From: Geothrix sp. | GTDB lineage: Bacteria > Acidobacteriota > Holophagae > Holophagales > Holophagaceae | Direction: 5' to 3' | Length of the DNA stretch: 64,000 nucleotides | Assembly (NCBI RefSeq): GCF_030219325.1 | Contig: NZ_CP126625.1 | Location: 3,088,857-3,152,856 of the forward strand | Shown: positions 44,645 through 52,628 of the stretch, in pieces | Numbering within the stretch: position 1 is the first letter of the stretch | How the letters are laid out: each line of letters starts with the position of its first letter | Notes under the pieces: generated by a model | Seen by the model: the letters and a program-made list of their open reading frames with translations, nothing else | What the model was told of the DNA's origin: nothing | Databases searched by the model: none | Position numbers and translations under genes: made by a program

Positions 44645-44665
44645 GCGCCCTCCCCCGGAGGGCGC
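44645..44665. repeat. Hairpin in third spacer of the array
   Basis: GCGCCCTCC / GGAGGGCGC with loop CCC, inside a larger GC-rich spacer bounded by GGCGCCAC and GTGGCGCC. Confidence 0.7.
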
Positions 44666-44698
44666 TCCCGCTCGCTAGCTCGCGGAGCCGGAGCCTCT

Positions 44699-44740
44699 GT
44701 GGCGCCGAACGAGACCGGGGATGCAAGCCCGAAGGGCGAC
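44699..44740 (+). repeat. Tandem repeat core, truncated copy 3
   Basis: GTGGCGCCGAACGAGACCGGGG-ATGCAAGCCCGAAGGGCG repeats the start of the core with one G missing, then diverges. A degenerate fragment of the core end (ACGGGGCTGCCGGGGCTGAAC) appears near 44869-44889. Between 44741 and 44970 no gene is supported. Confidence 0.7.
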
Positions 44741-44979
44741 GGAGCCGCGCTGACTCGGGCTCCGCCCTCGCCCTCCGGGCGGCCATGACCTGCAGTCATG
44801 CCGTCCTATTCTCCTTTCGCTTCGCTGCAGTCGAATGGTCGAGCCCCCCGGCCCCTTGGCGCGTGGAGACGGGGCTGCCGGGGCTGAACATCGTCAACAG
44901 GTCGGCCGCTCTCTCCTTCGGAGACCCGGGCGGAGCATCCTCCATCCAGCCCGGCCCCAGAAGGGGCCTGAAAAATTAT

Positions 44980-44995
44980 GCAACCCATGGGTTGC
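44980..44995. promoter_or_regulatory. Probable ArsR operator, upstream copy
   Basis: A perfect 16-base palindrome GCAACCCATGGGTTGC, 42 bases before the SRPBCC start and directly after AAAAATTAT, a plausible -10 region. ArsR-family dimers bind such inverted repeats; the regulator gene is the second gene of this operon. Confidence 0.65.
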
Positions 44996-45019
44996 GCGAT
45001 TCCAAAGACGCCCCAACCT

Positions 45020-45035
45020 GTAACCCGGAGGTTGC
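45020..45035. promoter_or_regulatory. Probable ArsR operator, downstream copy overlapping the ribosome-binding site
   Basis: GTAACCCGGAGGTTGC has the same half-sites as 44980-44995 (GCAACC/GGTTGC) with one arm base and the spacer changed, centred 40 bases downstream. It covers the GGAGG ribosome-binding site of the SRPBCC gene, so binding could block both transcription and translation initiation. Confidence 0.5.
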
Positions 45036-45037
45036 CC

Positions 45038-45496
45038 ATGAGCACACTGACCACCGACCGCATTGAGAAGCAGATCCTGCTCCGCGCCCCGCAGTCCCGG
45101 GTCTGGCGGGCGCTCACCGACGCCGGGGAATTCGGCACCTGGTTCCGCGTGAAGCTCGATGGCCCCTTCGTCCCCGGCCAGTGGAACCGAGGGAAGATCA
45201 CCTGGCCCGGCTACGAGCACATCACCATGGAAGTCCTGGTGGAACGCATGGAGGCGGAGACCCTGTTCTCCTTCCGCTGGCACCCCTACGCCATCGATCC
45301 GAAGGTGGACTATTCGGGCGAGCCCAGCACCCTCGTCGAATTCCGCCTGGAACCCTCCGGTGGGGACACCCTGCTCCGGGTGGTCGAATCCGGCTTCGAC
45401 CTGCTGCCCGCGGGCCGTCGCGAGGAGGCCTTCCGCATGAACGATGGCGGCTGGGCCCAGCAGCTGGTCAACATCGAACGCCATGTCGCGGGCTGA
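45038..45496 (+). CDS. SRPBCC (AHSA1-like) domain protein
   Basis: A 152-residue START/AHSA1-type protein with a hydrophobic cavity fold. Typical segments are IEKQILLRAPQSRVWRALTDAGEFGTWF at the N-terminus, ETLFSFRWHPYAIDP in the middle and the terminal helix NDGGWAQQLVNIERHV. The ligand is unknown. ATG 45038 follows GGAGG. The ArsR regulator gene overlaps its end by 14 bases, a very common pairing in which the regulator controls the SRPBCC gene. Confidence 0.87.
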   Translation: MSTLTTDRIEKQILLRAPQSRVWRALTDAGEFGTWFRVKLDGPFVPGQWNRGKITWPGYEHITMEVLVERMEAETLFSFRWHPYAIDPKVDYSGEPSTLVEFRLEPSGGDTLLRVVESGFDLLPAGRREEAFRMNDGGWAQQLVNIERHVAG

Positions 45497-45830
45497 GGCC
45501 CTCTCGCCTGCCCGGGTGAAGGACGCCGCACCCCTCTTCGCGGCCCTGGGAGACGCGACGCGGCTGGGCCTCCTGGTCACCCTCTGCTCCAGCGGCCCCC
45601 TCTCGGTCACCCGTCTCGGCAGCCGGTTCGCCGTGTCCCGGCAGGCCCTCACCAAGCACCTGGATGTGCTGGCTGCCTCTGGTCTGGTCCGGAGCAGCCG
45701 GCAGGGCCGGGAGCGCATCTGGGAACTCGAGCCCAGGCGCCTGGGCGACGCCCATGCCTACCTGGAGCGCCTGTCCCGGCAGTGGGACGACGCGCTGGGT
45801 CGGCTCAAGGCCTTCGTCGAGCGCGGCTAG
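45483..45830 (+). CDS. ArsR family transcriptional regulator
   Basis: A 115-residue winged-helix repressor: PLFAALGDATRLGLLVTLCSSGPLSVTRLGSRFAVSRQALTKHLDVLAASGLVRSSRQGRERIWEL is the full ArsR/HTH_5 domain. The metal-binding ELCVCD motif of arsenic sensors is absent, as in the SRPBCC-linked subgroup. ATG 45483 lies within the SRPBCC gene end. Probably autoregulates through the palindromes at 44980 and 45020. The stop lies inside a long palindrome shared with the next gene. Confidence 0.88.
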   Translation: MSRAEALSPARVKDAAPLFAALGDATRLGLLVTLCSSGPLSVTRLGSRFAVSRQALTKHLDVLAASGLVRSSRQGRERIWELEPRRLGDAHAYLERLSRQWDDALGRLKAFVERG

Positions 45831-45855
45831 GGTCTGTTTTGAAAACAGACCCTAG
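45827..45855. terminator. Bidirectional terminator holding both stop codons
   Basis: CTAGGGTCTGTTTT, one base, AAAACAGACCCTAG: a perfect 14-base stem. The TAG of the plus ArsR gene (45828-45830) and the TAG of the minus NTF2-like gene (45852-45854) occupy mirror positions in the two arms. TTTT and AAAA lie at the loop end of the stem. Confidence 0.6.
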
Positions 45856-46256
45856 TCCCGCAGCCCCCACATCTTCACGATCTTCCCCGCCTTCACCTGG
45901 TAGATCACCAGGGCTTCCAGGGGGTCACTCTTCCCCGCCCGCCCCTTGATGACCTCCTTCTGGATCACGAAGGTGCCGGAGAGCATCTGGGCCTTGGCCG
46001 AGGCGTGCAGGTCCGGGTTCGCCCTGAACCGCTCGGCATAGAGTTCCCGCAATCGGGCTTTTCCCGTGGGCGCGGAGGTGCCGGGGATCTCGGAGACTTC
46101 GACGTCGTCCGCGAAGAGGGCCAGGAAACCCTCCAGGTCGTGGGCGTTGAACAGCTCGATCTGCCGCTCCACCGTGCCCGCCGGGCTGAGGTTCTTGGGG
46201 GTGGGCGCAGCCAGCAGCAGCGCGGGCATCAGCAGGCAGGACAGCGGTCGGATCAT
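45852..46256 (-). CDS. Secreted NTF2-like/SnoaL-type protein
   Basis: A 134-residue protein with a short signal peptide (MIRPLSCLLMPALLLAAP) and an NTF2-like cone: VERQIELFNAHDLEGFLALFADDVEV is the first helix and strand, followed by GKARLRELYAERFRANPDL and the terminal strands ALVIYQVKAGKIVKMWGL. Members bind small ligands or catalyse isomerisation; the substrate is unknown. ATG 46256 follows GGAG at five bases; GTG 46262 is an alternative. Confidence 0.8.
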   Translation of the reverse strand: MIRPLSCLLMPALLLAAPTPKNLSPAGTVERQIELFNAHDLEGFLALFADDVEVSEIPGTSAPTGKARLRELYAERFRANPDLHASAKAQMLSGTFVIQKEVIKGRAGKSDPLEALVIYQVKAGKIVKMWGLRD

Positions 46257-46357
46257 GGACACTCCGTTGGAACGAGAGCCTCACTCTAGCCGCCCCATGG
46301 AAATCCGTCCGTGCCCTTTCGACCTATGCCCGATAGACTGAAAGGCTTGGAACTCAT

Positions 46358-47938
46358 ATGAAACTGCCCCTCGTCGCCCTCTGCGGACGCCCCAATGTGG
46401 GCAAGTCCACCCTCTTCAACCGGCTCACCCGCAGCCGGGCGGCCCTGGTCCACGACCTGCCGGGCATGACCCGGGACCGCAGCTACGGCCGCGTCACCTG
46501 CCTGAGTGAGGAGGGCGAGGCCGAGGAGGTCTTCGAGCTGGTGGACACGGGCGGCCTCGACTTCGAGGGCGACGACGTCATCACCCAGGGCATCACCCGC
46601 ATGGCCCAGGCCGCCCTCGAGGAGGCCCACGTGGCCATCCTGCTGGTGGACGGCCACGACGGCCTCACCGCCGGCGACGAGGAGATCGCCACTCGCCTCC
46701 GCCGCCAGGGCAAACCCCTGCTGCTGGTCATCAACAAGCTCGACGGCATGAAGGGTGGCGCGCCGGACGGCGGCTTCTACGGCCTGGGTTTCGACCAGGT
46801 CCTGGCCATCTCGGCGGCCCACGGGGCCGGCGTGCCCGAGCTGATCGAGGCGATCCGCTCCCGCCTCCCCTTCCACCGCACTCCCGAAGAGGCCGAGATC
46901 CACTCCCTGTCGGACGAGCTGCGCTTCGCCCTCATCGGCCGGCCCAATGTGGGCAAGTCCTCGCTGACGAACCGCCTGCTGGGCTACGAGCGCAGTCTGG
47001 TGAGCGAGGTCGCCGGTACCACCCGGGACACGGTGGACACGGTCTTCACCGTGAAGGACAAGGTCTACCGGATGATCGACACGGCCGGCATCCGCAAGAA
47101 GGGCAAGACCCACGAGGGCGCCGAGAAGCTCAGCATCCTGAAGGCCAAGCAGGCCATGGCCCGGGCCGATGTGAGCCTCCTGCTGCTGGATGCCGTCGAA
47201 GGCGCCACCCACCAGGACGCCGTCATCGCCGGCTACGCCCAGGAAGCCGGCGCCGCCGTCATCCTCGTGGTGAACAAGTGGGATCTCGTCGAGAAGGACA
47301 CGCACACCATCTACGGCGCCGAGGAGGACCTGCGCCGCAGCCTGGGCTTCCTGCACCACGCGCCCATGATCTTCCTGTCGGCCCTGACCGGACAGCGGGT
47401 CTCCAAGCTGTTCGGCATGATCGACGAGCTGGCCGCGGCTCACGGGCACCGGATCCCCACCAGCGAGCTGAACCGTTTCCTGCGCGAATCGGTCTCCGCC
47501 ATGAGCCCTCACGCCATCGATGGCAAGCTGCCCAAGCTCTACTTCATGACGCAAGTGGGCGTGCGCCCCCCGAGCTTCGTCATCAAGACCAACACCGACC
47601 GTGGCCTGCACTTCAGCTACGTGCGCTATCTGGAGAACCGCCTGCGGGAGCAGTTCGGGCTGGCGGGCGTGCCCCTGCGGCTCAGCATCCAGAAGAAGCA
47701 GAAGGGCGAGGACGAGCCGGTGGAGACCGCCGTGGTGCGCCGCATCCTGGACCCCGGCGAAGGCCTCAAACCCTCCCGTAGCAACGAAGCGCTCCAGGCC
47801 CAGAAGGCCGACAAGATCAAGCCCCGCCCCCGGCCCAAGAAGAAGGAGGGCCCGAAGCCCGCCGCCAAGCAGGCGCCGCGGAAGGGTCCCGGCGCCCCGC
47901 CCAAGCGGGTCCGGCAGAAATCCACCAAGCGGTCCTAG
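46358..47938 (+). CDS. der: Ribosome biogenesis double GTPase Der (EngA)
   Basis: A 526-residue protein with two G domains. The first has GRPNVGKST, DLPGMTRD, DTGGLD and NKLD; the second (about 185-360) has GRPNVGKSS, AGTTRD, DTAGIRKKG and NKWD. A KH-like domain (about 365-450, MTQVGVRPPSFVIKTN) follows, and then a basic tail of about 70 residues rich in Lys, Pro and Arg, longer than usual. It acts in 50S assembly. ATG 46358 (MKLPLVALCGRP). Confidence 0.95.
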   Translation: MKLPLVALCGRPNVGKSTLFNRLTRSRAALVHDLPGMTRDRSYGRVTCLSEEGEAEEVFELVDTGGLDFEGDDVITQGITRMAQAALEEAHVAILLVDGHDGLTAGDEEIATRLRRQGKPLLLVINKLDGMKGGAPDGGFYGLGFDQVLAISAAHGAGVPELIEAIRSRLPFHRTPEEAEIHSLSDELRFALIGRPNVGKSSLTNRLLGYERSLVSEVAGTTRDTVDTVFTVKDKVYRMIDTAGIRKKGKTHEGAEKLSILKAKQAMARADVSLLLLDAVEGATHQDAVIAGYAQEAGAAVILVVNKWDLVEKDTHTIYGAEEDLRRSLGFLHHAPMIFLSALTGQRVSKLFGMIDELAAAHGHRIPTSELNRFLRESVSAMSPHAIDGKLPKLYFMTQVGVRPPSFVIKTNTDRGLHFSYVRYLENRLREQFGLAGVPLRLSIQKKQKGEDEPVETAVVRRILDPGEGLKPSRSNEALQAQKADKIKPRPRPKKKEGPKPAAKQAPRKGPGAPPKRVRQKSTKRS

Positions 47939-48009
47939 AGGCCCTCGGGGAAGTTGCCTGAAAAGGGTGGCTGGCTTGGGCTAACCTGGGCCCTTCCCCG
48001 GGAGTTCCC

Positions 48010-49266
48010 ATGCCCCTGCGTTGCCTCTTCGCCTGCCTCCTGGCCATGAGCCTATCCGCACAGGAGCGTCCCCTGATCCTCAAGGCGGCCCGGCTGCTGA
48101 ACGTCCGCACCGGGAAGCTGGAGACCCCGGGGCAGCTCTGGGTCAAGGCCGGCCGGATCCAGGCCGGACCACCACCCGCCGGGGTCGAAATCATTGATCT
48201 CGGCAACCGGACCCTGCTGCCGGGCCTCATCGACTGCCACACCCACCTGTTGTTCCCTGCCGGCCTGGGAGAGCTGGGCTACCTCAAGCGCAGCCAGGCG
48301 GCCATGGTGCTGGACGGCGTGGTGAATGCCTGCAAGGTGCTCGAGGCCGGCTTCACCACCGTGCGGGACGTGGGCGCCTCCGCCGGCTTCGGCGACGTGG
48401 CCCTGCGCGATGCGATCGCCCGGGGCGACATCCCCGGCCCCCGCATGCTGGTGGCCGGGCCGGCGCTGTCCATCACGGGCGGGCACGGCGACCTCAACGG
48501 GTTCCCGCCCCATGTGCACGTCGGGGAAGACCACATCGTGGACAGCCCCGACGCGGGACGGCACGCCGTGCGCGAGTGGCACAAGCGCGGCGTGGACCTC
48601 ATCAAGCTCCACGCGACCGGCGGGGTGCTCTCCAATCACGACGACCCCGGCGCGCCCAGCTTCAGTCCGCCCGAGTTCAAGGCCATCGTGGAGGAGGCCC
48701 GGCGCCGGGGCCTGGACGTGTGCGCCCATGCCCACGGCGACGCGGGCATCCTGGAAGCGACCCAGGCCGGGGTGCGCTCCATCGAGCACGGCAGCCTGCT
48801 GAGCCCGGCCACGGCCAAGGAGATGAAGGCCCGCGGAACCTTCCTCGTCCCGACCCTCTACGCGCTGGAGTCCATCCTGCTCCCCGGCAATCCCTACAAG
48901 GTCCCCGAAGGCTCCCTGGCGAAGGCCCGGGCCATCCTGCCCCTCCGGAAAGCGGGCTTCAGGGTCGCGCTGGATGCCGGCATTCCCATCGCCTACGGCA
49001 CGGACATCGGCGTCTTCGAACACGGCCAGGTGGCCGCGGACTTCCGCTACCTGGTGAGCTATGGCATGACTCCGCTCCAGGCCCTTCAGAGCGCCACCCT
49101 CGTTGCGGCCGAACTGCTGCGCATGGGCGGCGAGATCGGCTCCCTGGAGCCCGGCCACATCGCCGACGTGATCGCCGTGGATGGAGACCCGCTGACCGAC
49201 ATCAGCACCCTTGAACGGGTCCGGTTCGTCATGAAGGACGGCAAGATGGTCTTGCGAATTCCTTGA
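48010..49266 (+). CDS. Secreted amidohydrolase (imidazolonepropionase/Xaa-Pro dipeptidase-like)
   Basis: A 418-residue exported metal-dependent hydrolase. After a signal peptide (MPLRCLFACLLAMSLSAQ), the amidohydrolase barrel shows metal motif GLIDCHTHL, catalytic Lys in LIKLHATGG, His in CAHAHGD and SIEHGSL, and Asp in AYGTDIGVFEHGQ. The C-terminal EIGSLEPGHIADVIAVDGDPL is typical. The group includes periplasmic Xaa-Pro or Xaa-Arg dipeptidases; the exact substrate is unknown. ATG 48010 follows GGGAG. The AT-rich island begins at its stop. Confidence 0.88.
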   Translation: MPLRCLFACLLAMSLSAQERPLILKAARLLNVRTGKLETPGQLWVKAGRIQAGPPPAGVEIIDLGNRTLLPGLIDCHTHLLFPAGLGELGYLKRSQAAMVLDGVVNACKVLEAGFTTVRDVGASAGFGDVALRDAIARGDIPGPRMLVAGPALSITGGHGDLNGFPPHVHVGEDHIVDSPDAGRHAVREWHKRGVDLIKLHATGGVLSNHDDPGAPSFSPPEFKAIVEEARRRGLDVCAHAHGDAGILEATQAGVRSIEHGSLLSPATAKEMKARGTFLVPTLYALESILLPGNPYKVPEGSLAKARAILPLRKAGFRVALDAGIPIAYGTDIGVFEHGQVAADFRYLVSYGMTPLQALQSATLVAAELLRMGGEIGSLEPGHIADVIAVDGDPLTDISTLERVRFVMKDGKMVLRIP

Positions 49267-49380
49267 TCATTTCCTGCAAAGTGGATCTTAGAATTGATTA
49301 TTAAGTATTAATATACATATATTTATTCGTAAAAATATTAAATAGAATTGATTCTCAAGAAAATTAACAAGCCTTAACTT
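49267..49380. promoter_or_regulatory. AT-rich island upstream of M4 protease
   Basis: About 114 bases, mostly A and T in an otherwise GC-rich window, with runs such as ATTAATATACATATATTTATT and AAAAATATTAAAT. The ten-mer AGAATTGATT occurs twice (49290 and 49344). It holds no gene. It may contain the promoter or UP elements of the protease, or be foreign sequence. Confidence 0.6.
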
Positions 49381-49476
49381 GAGACGACTGTGGGTCTGCC
49401 CGGAAGCTGACTCCCACGCTCCCGTTCTTTCCACACGTCACCCCAGGCCGCCACGGATCAAACCGCAGCTGCCAGG

Positions 49477-49507
49477 AGCCACCCAGGCCGGAAGAACCTG
49501 GGTGGCT
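49477..49507 (+). other. Leader hairpin of M4 protease mRNA
   Basis: A perfect 11-base stem AGCCACCCAGG / CCTGGGTGGCT with a nine-base loop, 36 bases before the protease start. A run of nine C and the GAGGAG ribosome-binding site follow. It could stabilise or regulate the mRNA; no U tract is present. Confidence 0.55.
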
Positions 49508-49542
49508 GTGAACCCCCCCCCTTCCCCCGTGAGGAGTTGCCC

Positions 49543-51882
49543 ATGGCGACTACCAAAGGCCGCTTGGCCCTGTCCTTCGTCACCGCAGCCCTGGCTGCCG
49601 GTTCCCTTTTCGCCAGCTCACCGCAGGAGACCCTGCGCGTGAACAGTGCCGCTGAACGCCTCCACGCGAGCCGGGCCCAGCTGGGCCTGGATGCCGACCA
49701 CGCGTTCAGCCTGCGCACCTCGCACTCGGATGACCTCGGCCAGACCCATGGCCACTTCACCCAGCTCTACAAGGGCGTGCGGGTCTGGGGCGGCGACGCC
49801 ATCACCCACACTGACCGCAACGGCGCCGACCTGCCGCTGACCAACGCCCTGCACAAGAACATCCTCCTGAACGTGACGCCCTCCCTGGCCTCGGGCGAGG
49901 CCCTGGCCGTGGTCCAGTCGGACCTGTCCCCCAAGGGCGCCTTCTCCTACGTCCCCACCACGGAACTCGTGGTCTTCCCCCAGGAAGTCGACGTCCCCGT
50001 CCGCCGGGCCGGCCGCCTTTCGCTGGACCAGGAACTCAGTGCCACCGAGGTCACCCGGCAGGTGGTCCGCTTCGTCCTGGCCTACCACGTCCACACCGAA
50101 CTCGAGAATGACCTCGACGGCATCAAGCACACGGACTACATGGTGGACGCCCACACCGGCGCCATCCTGAAGCAGTGGAACACCCTGCACACCTCCGCCG
50201 CCGTCGGCACGGGCAACAGCCAGTACAACGGCGTGGTGTCCCTCAACACCAACAGCACCACGTCGGGCTTCGAGATGCGCGACATGACCCGCGGCTCGGG
50301 CGGCACCTTCGGCAACAACGTGGTGACGAACTCCAACCACGCCTCCACCACCTCCACGGCCACCGGCTCCATCTACACCAACACCACGAACACCTGGGGT
50401 GACGGCGCCAACTACGTGGAAGGCAGCTCGACCACCGCCGCCAATGGCCAGACCGCCGCCGTGGACGCCATGTTCGGCATGGCGAAGTCCTGGGACTTCT
50501 ATCTGAACGTGTTCGGCCGCAACGGCATCGACGGTTCCGGCACCGCCACCTACAGCCGGGTCCACGTCAGCAACAGCTACGACAACGCCTTCTGGTCCGA
50601 CACCTGCTTCTGCATGACCTACGGCGACGGCAGCAGCTTCACCACCCTGACCGCGATCGACGTGGCCGGCCACGAGATGAGCCACGGGGTCTGCGCCCGC
50701 ACGGCCAACCTCACCTACTCCGGCGAGTCGGGCGGCCTGAACGAGTCCAACTCCGACATCTTCGGCACCATGATCGAGTTCTATTCCCGCGGAGGCTCCG
50801 GCTCCACCATCGGCAGCACCGGCGGCAACTGGACCATCGGCGAGCAGCTCGCCTCCACCCCCCTGCGCTACATGTACAAGCCCAGCCTGGACGGCGCCTC
50901 TCCGGATGCCTGGTCATCCTCCGTCGGCAGCCTCGACGTGCACTACTCCAGCGGCCCCATGAACCGCTGCTTCTACTTCCTGAGCCAGGGCGCCACCACC
51001 ACCGGCAACACCAGCACCACCTACCTGCCCTCCGGCATGACCGGCGTCGGCAATGACGCCGCCGCGAGGATCTGGTTCCGAGCCCTCTCGACCTACCTGA
51101 CGGCCAGCTCGAACTACGCCGCGGCCCGCACCGCCTCCATCAGCGCCGCCAAGGATCTCTACGGCGCCGGCAGCGCGCAGGAACAGGCCGTGTGGAACGC
51201 CTTCCACGGCATCAACGTGGGCGCCGCCTGGACATCCACCGGCGGCGACACCACCGCCCCCACCTCCACGGCCTCCGAGTCCGGCACCACGGGCACCATC
51301 ACCCTCTCTGCCACCGCCACCGACAACGTCGGCGTCACCAAGGTCGAGTTCTACATCGACGGCGCCCTCGTCGGCACCAGCACCACCTCGCCCTACAGCG
51401 TCACCTACAACTCCGCCAACCTGGCCAACGGCACCCACAGCCTCGTCGCCAAGGCCTATGACGCCGCCGGCAACGTCGGTTCCTCCTCCGCCGTCAGCTT
51501 CAGCACCAGCAACACCACCACCGGCACCACCTTCAACGAGGTGGAGAGCAACAACACCCGAGCCACTGCCAACGTGGTCGGCGATACCGTCAACAAGATC
51601 GTCGGCTACATGAGCTCCACCACCGACATCGACTACTTCAAGGTCAACGTCCAGCCCGGCAAGAGCATCACCGTCAACATGACCGGCCCCTCCGGCGTCG
51701 ACTACGACCTCTACTTCCTCAACAGCAGCGGCACCACGCTGAAGAGCAGCCTGGGCAGCACCGCCACCGAGAGCATCACCTACAGCAACACCTCGGCCAC
51801 GGCCACCGTGTTCTACATCAAGGTGATCGCCTACGCCGGCTCCAGCACCACCACCCCCTACAACCTCGCCCTCACCCGCTGA
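49543..51882 (+). CDS. Secreted M4 (thermolysin-family) metalloprotease with Ig-like and PPC domains
   Basis: A 779-residue exported protease. Signal peptide (about 1-25), FTP-type propeptide (about 35-215), M4 domain (about 225-560) with zinc site GHEMSHG and downstream Glu in NESNSD, an Ig-like domain (TATDNVGVTKVEFYIDGALVG), and a C-terminal PPC domain (EVESNNTRATAN, DIDYFKVNVQPGKSITVNMTG). It is similar in sequence to the protease at 10286 up to the first Ig domain but ends in PPC instead of a dockerin. ATG 49543 follows GAGGAG. A terminator follows the stop. Confidence 0.93.
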   Translation: MATTKGRLALSFVTAALAAGSLFASSPQETLRVNSAAERLHASRAQLGLDADHAFSLRTSHSDDLGQTHGHFTQLYKGVRVWGGDAITHTDRNGADLPLTNALHKNILLNVTPSLASGEALAVVQSDLSPKGAFSYVPTTELVVFPQEVDVPVRRAGRLSLDQELSATEVTRQVVRFVLAYHVHTELENDLDGIKHTDYMVDAHTGAILKQWNTLHTSAAVGTGNSQYNGVVSLNTNSTTSGFEMRDMTRGSGGTFGNNVVTNSNHASTTSTATGSIYTNTTNTWGDGANYVEGSSTTAANGQTAAVDAMFGMAKSWDFYLNVFGRNGIDGSGTATYSRVHVSNSYDNAFWSDTCFCMTYGDGSSFTTLTAIDVAGHEMSHGVCARTANLTYSGESGGLNESNSDIFGTMIEFYSRGGSGSTIGSTGGNWTIGEQLASTPLRYMYKPSLDGASPDAWSSSVGSLDVHYSSGPMNRCFYFLSQGATTTGNTSTTYLPSGMTGVGNDAAARIWFRALSTYLTASSNYAAARTASISAAKDLYGAGSAQEQAVWNAFHGINVGAAWTSTGGDTTAPTSTASESGTTGTITLSATATDNVGVTKVEFYIDGALVGTSTTSPYSVTYNSANLANGTHSLVAKAYDAAGNVGSSSAVSFSTSNTTTGTTFNEVESNNTRATANVVGDTVNKIVGYMSSTTDIDYFKVNVQPGKSITVNMTGPSGVDYDLYFLNSSGTTLKSSLGSTATESITYSNTSATATVFYIKVIAYAGSSTTTPYNLALTR

Positions 51883-51898
51883 GGCACCACCTCCCCAG

Positions 51899-51926
51899 AC
51901 AGGGCCGCGCGAGCGGCCCTGTTTTT
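51899..51926 (+). terminator. Rho-independent terminator
   Basis: Stem ACAGGGCCGC / GCGGCCCTGT with loop GCGA and tail TTTTT, 17 bases after the protease stop. It isolates the protease from the following response regulator gene. Confidence 0.88.
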
Positions 51927-51941
51927 CGTTAGACTGCCCCC

Positions 51942-52622
51942 ATGGCGGTCCTGATCGCAGAACCAGACGAAGTCGAGGCCCGGCGCATGATCGAGGGCCT
52001 GGCCTCGGAGGGCTTCCTCTGGGAGTGGGTGAAAACCGGGCACGACGCCCTGGCCCGGGCCTCCGCCTGCGAGGCCCTGGTTGCGGAGATCGCCCTGCCG
52101 GGCATCTCGGGCATGGATCTCGTCGGGCGTTTGAGGGAATCCGGGATCACCACCCCCCTGATCTTCGTGACGACGCTCTGCACCCCGGAACACCGCGTGC
52201 GTGGGCTCGAAGCCGGCGCCGATGACTACCTCTGCAAGCCCTTCACCATGCCGGAGCTGGCGGCCAGGCTGCGGGCCCTCATCCGGCGGAGCCGGATGCC
52301 CTCCCGGCTCCGCCGGGTGGGCGTGGCCGACCTGATCTGGGAGCCGGATCTGCGTCGGGTGCACCGGGGGGAGCGTCGCCTCGACCTCACGCCGAAGGAG
52401 TACACCCTGCTGGCCCTCCTGCTGGAGCGGCCCGGCCAGGTGGTCAGCCGGGACGAGATGGCCCTGGCCCTCTGGGGCGGCGAGAATCACCGGCCTGACC
52501 TGCGGAGCCCCAATGCCCTGGATGCCCAGATCCGGCGCCTCCGGGCGAAGGTGGACGGCCCTTTCGATCGCCCCCTGCTGCACACCCAGCGGGGACGCGG
52601 CCTGGTCATCGAGGCACGGTAG
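51942..52622 (+). CDS. OmpR-type response regulator lacking the phospho-acceptor Asp
   Basis: A 226-residue receiver plus winged-helix protein. The receiver keeps the Lys (YLCKPF) and Thr (FVTT), but the third strand reads VAEIALPGISG, with Glu where the phosphorylated Asp should be. The DNA-binding domain (about 125-225) is a normal trans_reg_C (RRLDLTPKEYTLLALLLERPGQVVSRDEM, LHTQRGRGLVIE). Glu can mimic phospho-Asp, so it may be constitutively active or act through non-phosphorylated control. No histidine kinase is adjacent. ATG 51942 lies 20 bases after the protease terminator. Confidence 0.85.
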   Translation: MAVLIAEPDEVEARRMIEGLASEGFLWEWVKTGHDALARASACEALVAEIALPGISGMDLVGRLRESGITTPLIFVTTLCTPEHRVRGLEAGADDYLCKPFTMPELAARLRALIRRSRMPSRLRRVGVADLIWEPDLRRVHRGERRLDLTPKEYTLLALLLERPGQVVSRDEMALALWGGENHRPDLRSPNALDAQIRRLRAKVDGPFDRPLLHTQRGRGLVIEAR

Positions 52623-52628
52623 GGCCGG

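Noticed and set aside
44244-44799. Several overlapping open frames on both strands in the repeat array
   Set aside because: They follow the tandem repeat on both strands, have no ribosome-binding site or domain, and exist only because GC-rich repeats lack stops.
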